Positions 6,641-13,300 are shown, counted from the first letter of the stretch. The stretch: DNA of 15,181 bases from Bacillota bacterium (GCA_023392755.1 JAEWNM010000068.1:1-15181); one strand, 5' to 3'. Program-made: numbers and translations. The notes: generated by a model from the sequence alone, not told the origin.

Positions 6641-6657
6641 GTTTAGCAAAAGTAAAC
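6641..6657. promoter_or_regulatory. Operator-like palindrome 2 (distal), GTTTA-N7-TAAAC
   Basis: GTTTAGCAAAAGTAAAC repeats the arms and spacing of the 6606-6622 site. It lies just downstream of the predicted transcription start near 6666, a position where a bound repressor would block the polymerase. TGCTAAAC (6615-6622) and GTTTAGCA (6641-6648) also form a larger 8-bp inverted repeat linking the two sites. Confidence 0.55.
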
Positions 6658-6672
6658 TTGAAGGCTCGGTTA

Positions 6673-6701
6673 ATTAAACCACAAACGTGCCGGGGTGTCA
6701 A
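6673..6701 (-). promoter_or_regulatory. Promoter of the regulator-potABCD operon
   Basis: On the minus strand a perfect TTGACA (6696-6701) is followed by a 17-bp spacer and TTTAAT (6673-6678). The predicted start is near 6666, giving a 5' leader of about 115 nt that contains both operator-like palindromes. Confidence 0.85.
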
Positions 6702-6815
6702 CATGACTCCGACATATTTCCCAAAATTTTTCCGAGGAAAGGCGTTCGCATTCAGGGTTTTATGCGGTCCCGCGCATGTTTTGAAGCCCCCGGTGTATGT
6801 TTGAGCAGGCCAAAC

Positions 6816-6844
6816 TATACAAAAACCCCTGCTTATGGTATGCT
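6816..6844 (+). promoter_or_regulatory. Probable promoter of hflK-hflC
   Basis: TATACA (6816-6821, four of six matches to TTGACA) is followed by 17 bp and TATGCT (6839-6844). The -10 is preceded by TGG, an extended -10 feature. Initiation would fall near 6851, right at a leader hairpin. The region between this promoter and the divergent pot promoter (about 6702-6815) holds no gene that I can support. Confidence 0.45.
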
Positions 6845-6853
6845 GAGCACGAT

Positions 6854-6880
6854 AAAAAGAGGGCGTTTGCGCCCCTTTTA
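6854..6880 (+). promoter_or_regulatory. Leader hairpin with terminator-like form ahead of hflK
   Basis: The segment AAAAAGAGGGCG TTTG CGCCCCTTTT can fold into a stem of about 10 bp with one irregularity and a 4-nt loop, ending in TTTTA. It lies at the very 5' end of the predicted hflK transcript, about 8 nt before the ribosome site AAGGAG. It could be a 5' stabilising stem, an attenuator, or a stop for upstream read-through. Confidence 0.45.
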
Positions 6881-6897
6881 CGGGAAGGAGATTTGTC

Positions 6898-7866
6898 ATG
6901 CGATCCAAGATATCCGGGAAGATGCTGGCGTTTCTGGTGGTGATTGTGCTGGCCGGGATCCTCCTGCTCAGCGGCTTTTACCGCGTAGGGCAGGGTGAGG
7001 AGGCACTGGTCGTCACCTTTGGCCGCGTCACAGCCACCCACGGACCTGGGCTGTACTTCCGTATTCCCATTGCGCAGAACGTTATCAGTGAAAGCGTTAC
7101 CACCATACACACAAAAGAATACGGTTTTAGGACAACGGCGCAGGGTTCGGCTGGGCGGGCGTCCAAATATGTGGACAACGCCAGCGAGGGCGTGATGCTC
7201 ACCAATGACAACAGCATCGTGTCGATGGAGGCCATCTACCAATACACCATCCGGGATGTGAAACAGTACCACTTTGACGTGGACGACCCGGAGGGTACGC
7301 TACAGTTGGCCTTTGAAGCGGTGATCCGCCGGAACATACAAAGCCTTACGCTGGACAATGCTCTTTTGAACAAAGAGGATATCGAGCGGGCGGTGCTGCC
7401 GGAGTTTCAGCGCATTGTGGACAGCTATGAAATGGGCATAAAAATCAACAGTGTGCGCATTCAAAACATAACCGTCCCGGCGGCCGTGACCGCAGCCTAT
7501 GAGGATGTGAACAACGCCAAGAACGAAATGACAAAGCGGCTGGATGAGGCGGAGAAATACAAGAACGAAGTGCTGCCGGCTGCCCGCTCCAAGGCGTACC
7601 AGTTCCTTCAGGAGGCGGAAGCCTACAAGGCGGAGACGATTGCCGCTGCGCAAGCCGAAGTGGCCGTATTTGACGCCGTGTATGAAAAGTACAAGGCCGC
7701 GCCGGAGATCACAAAAACCCGTATTTTGATTGAGACCATGGAGAATATTTTGAGAAACAGCGGCAAGATCATTGTGGCGGATAACGGCAGCGATGTTTTG
7801 AAGGTGCTGGATCTGAACGACGGCGAGGTTCCCGCCGCTGCGGCCGTCTCTACGGGAAGGGAGTGA
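6898..7866 (+). CDS. hflK: HflK-like SPFH-domain membrane protein (FtsH modulator)
   Basis: This 322-residue protein has one N-terminal membrane helix (MLAFLVVIVLAGILLLSGF, about residues 9-27) followed by an SPFH/prohibitin domain starting VGQGEEALVVTFGRV and containing GPGLYFRIPIAQ. The helical region after VPAAVTAAYEDVNNAKNE, with EAEKYKNEVLPAARSKAYQF and EAEAYKAE, and the segment APEITKTRILIETMENIL match HflK rather than HflC. HflK and HflC form large cage-like assemblies that surround the FtsH protease and temper its action on membrane proteins. The start at 6898 has AAGGAG seven bases upstream. hflC follows after 5 nt, so the pair is an operon. The C-terminus ends in a short Ala/Val-rich tail. 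The pair is typical of Proteobacteria but also occurs in some Firmicutes. Confidence 0.88.
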   Translation: MRSKISGKMLAFLVVIVLAGILLLSGFYRVGQGEEALVVTFGRVTATHGPGLYFRIPIAQNVISESVTTIHTKEYGFRTTAQGSAGRASKYVDNASEGVMLTNDNSIVSMEAIYQYTIRDVKQYHFDVDDPEGTLQLAFEAVIRRNIQSLTLDNALLNKEDIERAVLPEFQRIVDSYEMGIKINSVRIQNITVPAAVTAAYEDVNNAKNEMTKRLDEAEKYKNEVLPAARSKAYQFLQEAEAYKAETIAAAQAEVAVFDAVYEKYKAAPEITKTRILIETMENILRNSGKIIVADNGSDVLKVLDLNDGEVPAAAAVSTGRE

Positions 7867-7871
7867 TTTGA

Positions 7872-8903
7872 ATGCAAAACGATCAAATGAATTATCAGCG
7901 GCCCATTAACTATGAAAGCGAAAGGCTGAAATCCTTCGCCCGCAAAAACGGAAAGCGGCTGTTTTTCTACGGCCTTACGCTGATACTGCTGCTCATTCTT
8001 ATCAATGAATGCGTATTTGTGGTTGGCGAAGCGGAGCAGGCCGTGGTGAGCAGGTTTGGCGTGATCAAGCGCATTGTGCTGAACAGTGAGAACAATTTTC
8101 ATCAAGATTTTGCCGATGTATTGAAGGATGAAATTACGCTTTCCGACGACGTGCGGATTGTTGTAGGCAGCGGCCTGCAATGGAAGGTGCCCTTCGTTGA
8201 CAGGGTAGAGCGCTATTCTTCCCGGCTGTACACGTATATATCCGACAGCGAGGTAGTCAATACACAGGAGAAGAAACAGTACTACATTACTACCTTTGCC
8301 CAGTGGTACATCGCCGATCCCGCGCTGTTCAGCCTGAAACTGGGCAATATGACAAGTGCCGAAAATCAGCTGGATAACCTGATCCATCCCGTAATTGTGC
8401 AGGCCATTAACCGTATGATGGCTGACGATTTTATAAGCAACAAGGGGGCGCTGAACCAGACCCTGGCCAACGGGCTGAAAACCATTAACGAGGACATGTG
8501 CCTGCGTGGCATTGAGGTAAAGGACATCCAGGTGCACCGCACCACGCTGCCGCCCGCCAATATTGAAAGCACCTACGCCCGCATGCAGGCGGACCGGGCG
8601 AAGGTGGCCCAGCAGCTTCGCAGTGAGGGGCAGGAGGAGTACTTGAAATCAGTGGCCAGCGCCGATCTGGAAGCCAGAAAGCTGGAAGCCGACGCGCTGA
8701 GCGAATCCGGACGCATCCGGGGTGAAGGGGATGCCACATCCCTGGAAATATACGCCCAGTCCTACAGCAAGGATGAAGCCTTCTTCAGCTATTGGCGGTC
8801 CTTGCAGGCGCTGGAGACGGCCATTGATGACAACAGCACCCTTGTTCTGGATAAAAATCATCCCTTGTGGAGTGATTTGCTTGCCTGGGCGACGCAAAAA
8901 TAG
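7872..8903 (+). CDS. hflC: HflC-like SPFH-domain membrane protein (FtsH modulator)
   Basis: The 343-residue partner of the preceding HflK. A charged N-terminus of about 30 residues precedes one membrane helix (FFYGLTLILLLILINECVFV, residues 31-50). The SPFH domain then starts VGEAEQAVVSRFGVIKRI. HflC features are GSGLQWKVPFVDRVERYSSRLY, FAQWYIADPALF, the coiled segment MQADRAKVAQQLRSEGQEE, RIRGEGDATSLEIYAQSYSKDEAFFSYWRSLQALE, and the ending TLVLDKNHPLW. Compared with typical HflC there is an insertion of about 25 residues (NSENNFHQDFADVLKDEITL) between the first strands and the GLQWKVPF segment. The ATG at 7872 has GGGAG in the tail of hflK. The gene ends with TAG and is followed by a GC-rich hairpin block and a terminator. 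Confidence 0.88.
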   Translation: MQNDQMNYQRPINYESERLKSFARKNGKRLFFYGLTLILLLILINECVFVVGEAEQAVVSRFGVIKRIVLNSENNFHQDFADVLKDEITLSDDVRIVVGSGLQWKVPFVDRVERYSSRLYTYISDSEVVNTQEKKQYYITTFAQWYIADPALFSLKLGNMTSAENQLDNLIHPVIVQAINRMMADDFISNKGALNQTLANGLKTINEDMCLRGIEVKDIQVHRTTLPPANIESTYARMQADRAKVAQQLRSEGQEEYLKSVASADLEARKLEADALSESGRIRGEGDATSLEIYAQSYSKDEAFFSYWRSLQALETAIDDNSTLVLDKNHPLWSDLLAWATQK

Positions 8904-9026
8904 CATCGCTACATGCTGCCCTGTATCGCGCTTGCCCTTTCAAAGACGCAGGACAGCGAACCGCGTAAGGGAAGCTTGCTTGGCAGGCATGCAGCCGGCC
9001 GGCAAAGCCGGCAGAGGCGATTTGAA
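8904..9026 (+). repeat. GC-rich intergenic hairpin block downstream of hflC
   Basis: There is no gene here. An imperfect stem pairs GCTTGCCCTT (about 8931-8940) with AAGGGAAGC (about 8968-8976). A second hairpin, GCCGGC AAA GCCGGC, lies at 8998-9012. With the terminator that follows, this gives three consecutive structures, resembling a dispersed intergenic repeat. No direct-repeat boundary was found. Confidence 0.35.
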
Positions 9027-9058
9027 GCGAGGGGGCATTGCCCCCTCGCCCGCCTTTT
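9027..9058 (+). terminator. Rho-independent terminator of hflK-hflC
   Basis: A perfect 10-bp stem GCGAGGGGGC/GCCCCCTCGC (9027-9036, 9040-9049) with a 3-nt ATT loop is followed five bases later by TTTTAA. Confidence 0.8.
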
Positions 9059-9089
9059 AAGCAATCGTATCATAGTCCTATATGCGATA

Positions 9090-9137
9090 TGCATATGAGT
9101 TCATATGACAGTCTTGTCTCGCTCGGTTATTCATATG
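9090..9137. promoter_or_regulatory. Three phased CATATG palindromes upstream of the flotillin gene
   Basis: CATATG occurs at 9092-9097, 9102-9107 and 9132-9137. The spacing is 10 and then 30 bp, so all lie on one face of the helix; the last two share TTCATATG. No clear -35/-10 pair could be assigned in this gap, and no sigma-W type TGAAAC-N16-CGTA was seen. The repeats may be an operator (inference). Confidence 0.3.
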
Positions 9138-9159
9138 GAAAGGATAGGGGTGTTTTTTC

Positions 9160-10563
9160 ATGTCTGCATTTGAACGGTTTTTCCAGCAGGAAGGGTCTGT
9201 CTTCCTTTGGATCGTGATCGCACTGGTACTCCTGTTTTTGATCGCATTTGTGCGCAATTACATCAAGGTTCCGCCCAATGTGGCGCTGATTGTCAGTGGG
9301 CGGCGGCGCAAGTACCGTGTCAAGGATGAAACGGGCAAGGAGATCGTGAAGGAGTTTGGCTACCGCATCGTGCGCGGAGGTGCTACGTTCGTCATACCAT
9401 TCTTCGAGCGGGTCGACAGGCTGAACCTTGGCATTATGCAGGTGGACATCAAAACCACCCAGGCCGTGCCGTCACAGGAATATATAGGCATGATGGTGGA
9501 CGGCGTGGCCAATATCAAAATCGGTTCCGATGCCGTGTCTGTTGCCACCGCCGCCGAGCAATTCCTGGGCTGGACGCAGGCCGACATCGCCGCTGTGGCC
9601 ATGCAGGTGCTGGAAGGCAACATGCGTGAAATCATCGGCCGCATGACCATTGCCGACCTGGTGCAGAATCGCGACAAATTTGCCCAGGAAACCCAGCGGG
9701 CTGCCACAACGGACATGAAAAACATGGGCCTTGAAATCGTCAACCTCACGATTCAAAACTTTTCCGATAACGACGGCGTGCTGGATACACTGGCCATCAA
9801 AAACATATCCGAAAAGAAGCGCGACGCCGACATCGCCAGGGCGGAGGCCGAGCGTGACACGCTTATTCGCCAGTCCACCGCGCAGCAGGAAGGCTTTCGC
9901 GCCCAGTCGGAAGCCAACGCCAACATGGCTGAGCAGGAAAAGCTGCTGGAGCTGAAACGGGCTTCCTTCCGGGCCGAGCAGGACAAGGCGAAGGCTATGG
10001 CCGACATTGCTTATAACCTGCAGCAGGAGGTATCCCGCAAGAGTCTGGAAACGGAGCGCGCCGCCGCCGAACTTGTACGGCTGCAAAAGGAAACGGAGCT
10101 GCAGGCCCAGCAGGTGCAGATTGCCCGTGAACGCCTGAGTATTGAGATAAGGGAAAAGGCAGAGGCCGACTTCTACAAGGCCCAGAAGGAAGCGGAGGCC
10201 GCGCTGGTCATCGCCAAGAACGAGGCGGAGGCTATCCGCCTAAAGGGAGAAGCGGAGGCGGACGCCATTCTCAAAAAGGCGGAGGCCATGAAGCAGTACG
10301 GCCAGGCCGCCATGCTGGAAATGATTATCAGCCGTATGCCCGAGATTGCCAAAGCTGTTAGCGAGCCGCTGAGCAAGACGGAAAAGATTATACTCTTTGG
10401 CGATGGAGGCGCTACCCATATGGCCAAGGACGTGTCCGGCGCCATGCTGCAAACCTTTGAATCCGTAAAGGAGGCTGTGGGCATGGACATCCCCAAGATG
10501 CTGCGGGATATCACCACCGGCGGCCTGATCGGAAAAGCGGCGTCTGAAGCTACGGAAGGTTGA
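9160..10563 (+). CDS. floT: Flotillin family protein (FloT-like SPFH membrane scaffold)
   Basis: A 467-residue flotillin, close to the length of B. subtilis FloT. One N-terminal membrane segment (VFLWIVIALVLLFLIAFV, about residues 14-31) precedes an SPFH domain. That domain starts YIKVPPNVALIVSGRRRKY, continues with GYRIVRGGATFVIPFFERVDRLNLGI, and holds FLGWTQADIAAVAMQVLEGNMREIIGRMTIADLVQNRDKFA. A long Ala/Glu-rich coiled coil follows from about residue 218 to 395, with EAEADFYKAQKEAEAALVIAKNEAEAIRLKGEAEADAILKKAEAM. A C-terminal oligomerisation region ends in a Gly-rich stretch. Flotillins organise membrane microdomains and recruit signalling and secretion proteins. In B. subtilis floT is next to the NfeD-type yuaF; no NfeD gene is adjacent here. 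The start at 9160 has an AGGGG-type ribosome site. It probably forms its own unit, ended by the hairpin at 10585. Confidence 0.93.
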   Translation: MSAFERFFQQEGSVFLWIVIALVLLFLIAFVRNYIKVPPNVALIVSGRRRKYRVKDETGKEIVKEFGYRIVRGGATFVIPFFERVDRLNLGIMQVDIKTTQAVPSQEYIGMMVDGVANIKIGSDAVSVATAAEQFLGWTQADIAAVAMQVLEGNMREIIGRMTIADLVQNRDKFAQETQRAATTDMKNMGLEIVNLTIQNFSDNDGVLDTLAIKNISEKKRDADIARAEAERDTLIRQSTAQQEGFRAQSEANANMAEQEKLLELKRASFRAEQDKAKAMADIAYNLQQEVSRKSLETERAAAELVRLQKETELQAQQVQIARERLSIEIREKAEADFYKAQKEAEAALVIAKNEAEAIRLKGEAEADAILKKAEAMKQYGQAAMLEMIISRMPEIAKAVSEPLSKTEKIILFGDGGATHMAKDVSGAMLQTFESVKEAVGMDIPKMLRDITTGGLIGKAASEATEG

Positions 10564-10584
10564 TTAACGGTTACTCCATAAAAG

Positions 10585-10620
10585 CGGCAGGGCCCCGGCA
10601 AAATTGCCGGGGCCCTGCCG
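10585..10620. terminator. Bidirectional terminator between flotillin and the Ig-repeat gene
   Basis: A perfect 16-bp GC-rich stem, CGGCAGGGCCCCGGCA (10585-10600) with its complement (10605-10620), has a 4-nt loop. It lies between two convergent genes, 21 nt after one stop and 11 nt after the other. On the minus strand it is followed by CTTTTA; on the plus strand there is no clear T-run. Confidence 0.8.
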
Positions 10621-10631
10621 TATGACGGCCG

Positions 10632-11921
10632 TTATTCCACTACTTCAAAAGCGGCTTCCAGCAGTGTGCTGGTTCCGGCGTCGTTGGTAGCCGTAACCTT
10701 GTAGGTATATGTGCCCACACCCAGTGTTCCGAATTTCACATGGGGATTCACGTACCACCGGAAATCCACCGACTTGGCCTTGGGGTTCCAGGAGCGGCCC
10801 GTGAGCATATTCCCGTTGGCGTCGAACACCCCCGCCGTGAGCTGCTTGATTTTGGAGGACTTGGAGGAAACGACGCCCCTTATGGCAAAACCCTTGCCTT
10901 TGATCAGAAGATTGGGCGCGTTCAGGCCGGAGGAGGATAAATCGTCTGAACTTGAACCAGGGGCGGCGGGTGTCACCTCAAACTCCTGGCTAAGAAGCGT
11001 TTGCTGGCCGGCGGCGTTGGTGGCAACGATTTTGTAAGTGTATTTACCAGTATCCAGCGTGCCGAACTTGACGTAAGGGTTCACATACCACCGCAAGTCG
11101 ACGCTCTTGGCCTTTGGGTTCCAGGAGCGGCCCGTGAGCAGGTCGCCGTTTCCGTTGAATACACCGGCCGTGAGATTTGTGATATTGGAGGATTGGGAGC
11201 GGACGATACCCCTTAACGAGAAGCCTTTGCCCTTTGCGAGCGCGGTGGGGTAATTGCAGTTGGAGGATGAAAGCGAATTGGAAACAGGATCGGGCGCCCC
11301 TACCGTGAACGATTGGCTCAGCAGCGTCTTCTCACCTGCATCGTTGGCAGCGGTAATTTTGTAGGTGTATGTTCCGGTGCTCAGCGTACCAAACTTTACA
11401 TAGGAATTAACATACCACCTGATATCCACGCTCTTGGCCTTGGGATTCCAGGAACGGCCCGTGAGCATGCTGCCGTTTCCGTCGTATACGCCTGCGGACA
11501 GCTTGCTGATATTGGAGGATTGGGACTTCACAATGCCGCGAAGAGAAAAACCTTTGCCTTTTGTAAGCGTAGAGGGATAATTGCAGCCGGAAGCGCTCAG
11601 GTCGTCGGATACAGGCGCGCGCGGCGTCACATCGAAGGATTTGCTGAGCAGCGTCTTTTTTACGCTGCCGTTGGTAGCGGTGATCTGATACGTATAGGTG
11701 CCCGCCGGCAAGGTGCCGAATTCCACGTACGGATTTACATACCAGCGGAAATCCACGCTCTTGGCCTTTGGGTTCCAGGAGCGGCCTGTGACCATTTTCC
11801 CGTCGGCATTGTACACGCCGGCATCCAGCCTGACGATTTTACTGCTTTGTGAATACACAACTCCCTTGAGCGCAAAGGCTTTGCCTTCCGTCAGCGTGGT
11901 AGGGTAATTGCACCCCGACTC
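10632..11921 (-). repeat. Four tandem coding repeats of 327-333 bp
   Basis: The conserved block encoding GRSWNPKAKSVD recurs with its plus-strand CTTGGCCT landmark (Lys-Ala-Lys codons) at 10773, 11106, 11433 and 11760. The periods are 333, 327 and 327 bp. The units remain similar at DNA level, which points to internal duplication and makes the locus prone to unit gain or loss by recombination. Confidence 0.85.
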
Positions 11922-12038
11922 GCCCACGTCATCATCCGCATCAGCGGCCACAGCGGCAGGGATCATGGCCGCAAACACAAAGCAAGCAAGGCAAACCGCA
12001 AGACATGATATGATGAATCTCCCAAATCTGGTTTTCAT
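10632..12038 (-). CDS. Secreted protein of four tandem Ig-like repeats, function unknown
   Basis: The protein has 468 residues. A signal peptide (basic MKTRFGRF, hydrophobic core to about residue 25, cleavage after AVA at 31) is followed by four repeats of about 109 residues and nothing else. Each repeat has an N-terminal SGCNYP-like segment, GKGFSLRGIV, SQSSNI, LTAGV, the near-invariant TGRSWNPKAKSVD, RWYVNPYVKFGTL, G-TYTYKI-ATN and TLLSQSF-V. The GTYTYKITATN strand and the terminal F-V strand suggest an immunoglobulin-like beta-sandwich, similar to accessory domains of clostridial cell-wall hydrolases. No catalytic domain, LPXTG anchor, dockerin or S-layer domain is seen. Cys at 43, 152 and 261 is conserved in repeats 1-3, but repeat 4 has GLNAP instead. 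The start at 12038 has GGGAGG upstream. It may be a matrix or wall-associated structural protein; this is a guess. Confidence 0.8.
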   Translation of the reverse strand: MKTRFGRFIISCLAVCLACFVFAAMIPAAVAADADDDVGESGCNYPTTLTEGKAFALKGVVYSQSSKIVRLDAGVYNADGKMVTGRSWNPKAKSVDFRWYVNPYVEFGTLPAGTYTYQITATNGSVKKTLLSKSFDVTPRAPVSDDLSASGCNYPSTLTKGKGFSLRGIVKSQSSNISKLSAGVYDGNGSMLTGRSWNPKAKSVDIRWYVNSYVKFGTLSTGTYTYKITAANDAGEKTLLSQSFTVGAPDPVSNSLSSSNCNYPTALAKGKGFSLRGIVRSQSSNITNLTAGVFNGNGDLLTGRSWNPKAKSVDLRWYVNPYVKFGTLDTGKYTYKIVATNAAGQQTLLSQEFEVTPAAPGSSSDDLSSSGLNAPNLLIKGKGFAIRGVVSSKSSKIKQLTAGVFDANGNMLTGRSWNPKAKSVDFRWYVNPHVKFGTLGVGTYTYKVTATNDAGTSTLLEAAFEVVE

Positions 12039-12072
12039 GTTATTCCTCCCCAATTGAAACCTTTGTAGCCTT

Positions 12073-12102
12073 ATATTACCACGCATACAATCTGTTTGTA
12101 CA
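12073..12102 (-). promoter_or_regulatory. Possible promoter of the Ig-repeat gene
   Basis: On the minus strand TGTACA (12097-12102, four of six matches) is followed by 18 bp and TAATAT (12073-12078), about 35 bp upstream of the ATG at 12038. The match is moderate. Confidence 0.4.
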
Positions 12103-12194
12103 TTATTTTCCTATGTTTTTACAACAGAAAACCTTTTGTTACGAGAATTGATATGCGCTTATGCCCGCCTGGGTATTTTTTTGGTGTCGAACAG

Positions 12195-12223
12195 TTGATT
12201 TTTGACTGGCACCATGGTACAAT
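12195..12223 (+). promoter_or_regulatory. Sigma-A type promoter of the ctsR operon
   Basis: TTGATT (12195-12200) is followed by a 17-bp spacer and TACAAT (12218-12223). The predicted start is near 12230, inside the CtsR operator, with a leader of about 47 nt before ctsR. Confidence 0.75.
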
Positions 12224-12229
12224 TGAAAT

Positions 12230-12246
12230 GGTCAAAGATAGTCAGA
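12230..12246 (+). promoter_or_regulatory. CtsR operator (heptad direct repeat)
   Basis: GGTCAAA GAT AGTCAGA matches the CtsR box RGTCAAA-NAN-RGTCAAA. The first heptad is exact and the second has one change (A to G at its sixth base). It overlaps the predicted transcription start, so CtsR binding would block initiation and give negative autoregulation of the heat-shock operon. Confidence 0.85.
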
Positions 12247-12276
12247 GATTTTTGGCCGGGAAATGAGGGATGTTTT

Positions 12277-12762
12277 ATGCGATTGAGTGATACCATAGAA
12301 CAGTTCATCAAAGCCATGCTTCAGCAGGATGAGCCGGAGGTGGAGCTGAAGCGGAATGAACTGGCAGAATATTTCAATTGTGCGCCGTCACAGATCAATT
12401 ATGTGCTGGCCACACGTTTTACCCCCGATCATGGATATATTATAGAGAGCAGACGTGGCGGCGGCGGCTTCATACGCATCGTGCGGATGGAGCAAAGCTC
12501 CGGCGAGCACCTGCTGTACCTTATTCATGAACGCATTGGGGAATCCATTGGCGAAACGGAGGCCATGCACCTGATCGGGCAATTGCGGGAAAGGGGCCTT
12601 GTATCCCTGGAAAGCGCGCAGCTGATGGTGGCGGCCACCTCCCAGCGGGCGCTGTCCCTGCCGATACCCAACCCATTGAAAGATGCGGCCAGGGCGCGCA
12701 TCCTGCGCAGCATGCTGCTGACCGTAGCCCAGCAACACCGCCGGACGGCGGAATCACAGTAA
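12277..12762 (+). CDS. ctsR: Transcriptional repressor CtsR of class III heat-shock genes
   Basis: The protein has 161 residues, near the usual 150-155. CtsR dimers bind heptad repeats before clp genes at normal temperature and release them on heat or protein stress. The N-terminal winged helix-turn-helix runs from residue 1 to about 70: SDTIEQFIKAML, LKRNELAEYFNCAPSQINYVLATRF and the wing YIIESRRGGGGFIRIVR. The tetraglycine loop at 61-64 corresponds to the loop reported as the heat sensor in B. subtilis CtsR. The wing arginines include the type of residue modified by McsB. The C-terminal domain (LLYLIHERIGESIGETEAMHLIGQL) is the helical dimerisation and turnover domain. The start at 12277 has GAGGGA six bases upstream; the frame is open farther back to 12202, but only through the promoter. 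It is the first gene of ctsR-mcsA-mcsB-clpC. Confidence 0.96.
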   Translation: MRLSDTIEQFIKAMLQQDEPEVELKRNELAEYFNCAPSQINYVLATRFTPDHGYIIESRRGGGGFIRIVRMEQSSGEHLLYLIHERIGESIGETEAMHLIGQLRERGLVSLESAQLMVAATSQRALSLPIPNPLKDAARARILRSMLLTVAQQHRRTAESQ

Positions 12763-12799
12763 CTTTCACACGGCGCTTTGAACGCCATAGGAGAAGCAT

Positions 12800-13300
12800 A
12801 TGTTATGTGAAGAATGCGGCCAGAATCCGGCGTCGGTGGTCATCACCGTGCTGGTGAACGGAGATACGGCAACACGGCACCTGTGCAAGGGCTGCGTCAG
12901 CAAGATACAAAACAGTATACAGCAGGGGGATATACAAAGCTTTCTTTCCTCGCTGATGTCCTCTATCAGCCAGGAGCAGAAAACACCGCAGCTTACATGC
13001 TCCAGATGCCATTTGCCCTACGGGGAATTTCAAAAGACAGGAAAGCTTGGATGTGCCCACTGTTATGAGGATTTCAGGGATCAGCTGAAGCCGCTGCTGT
13101 TGCGCATCCACGGCCGGGCCCAGCATGCCGGGCGCATGCCGGCATTCAATACCCAGGCGCAGGAGAAAAAGAAGCTTATCGCGTCCCTGCGCAGCCAAAT
13201 GGATCAGGCGGTGGCCACGGAAAATTTTGAGGAAGCTGCCGCGCTGCGGGATCAGCTTCGCCAGCTGACCTGCGCCGCCGGGGAGGAATGCAAGCCGTGA
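12800..13300 (+). CDS. mcsA: McsA, zinc-finger activator of the arginine kinase McsB
   Basis: The protein has 166 residues. McsA binds zinc and activates McsB, helping to inactivate CtsR during stress. Four CXXC pairs are visible at C3/C6, C29/C32, C67/C70 and C85/C88, the expected zinc ligands. The C-terminal segment from about residue 124 to 158 (LIASLRSQMDQAVATENFEEAAALRDQLRQL) is a UVR domain like those of UvrB and UvrC, used for protein contacts. The start at 12800 has AGGAGA about six bases upstream. The gene follows ctsR after 37 nt. Its stop overlaps the probable mcsB start in a TGATG arrangement, which implies coupled translation. All key residues are present. Confidence 0.95.
   Translation: MLCEECGQNPASVVITVLVNGDTATRHLCKGCVSKIQNSIQQGDIQSFLSSLMSSISQEQKTPQLTCSRCHLPYGEFQKTGKLGCAHCYEDFRDQLKPLLLRIHGRAQHAGRMPAFNTQAQEKKKLIASLRSQMDQAVATENFEEAAALRDQLRQLTCAAGEECKP

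Noticed and set aside
7623..8537. A 304-codon minus-strand open frame across hflK and hflC
   Set aside because: Antisense shadow of two clear SPFH genes, with no family motifs.
10632..11921. CRISPR-like or transposon origin for the regularly spaced repeats
   Set aside because: The period is 327-333 bp, in frame, and encodes a continuous repeat protein, so these are coding duplications.
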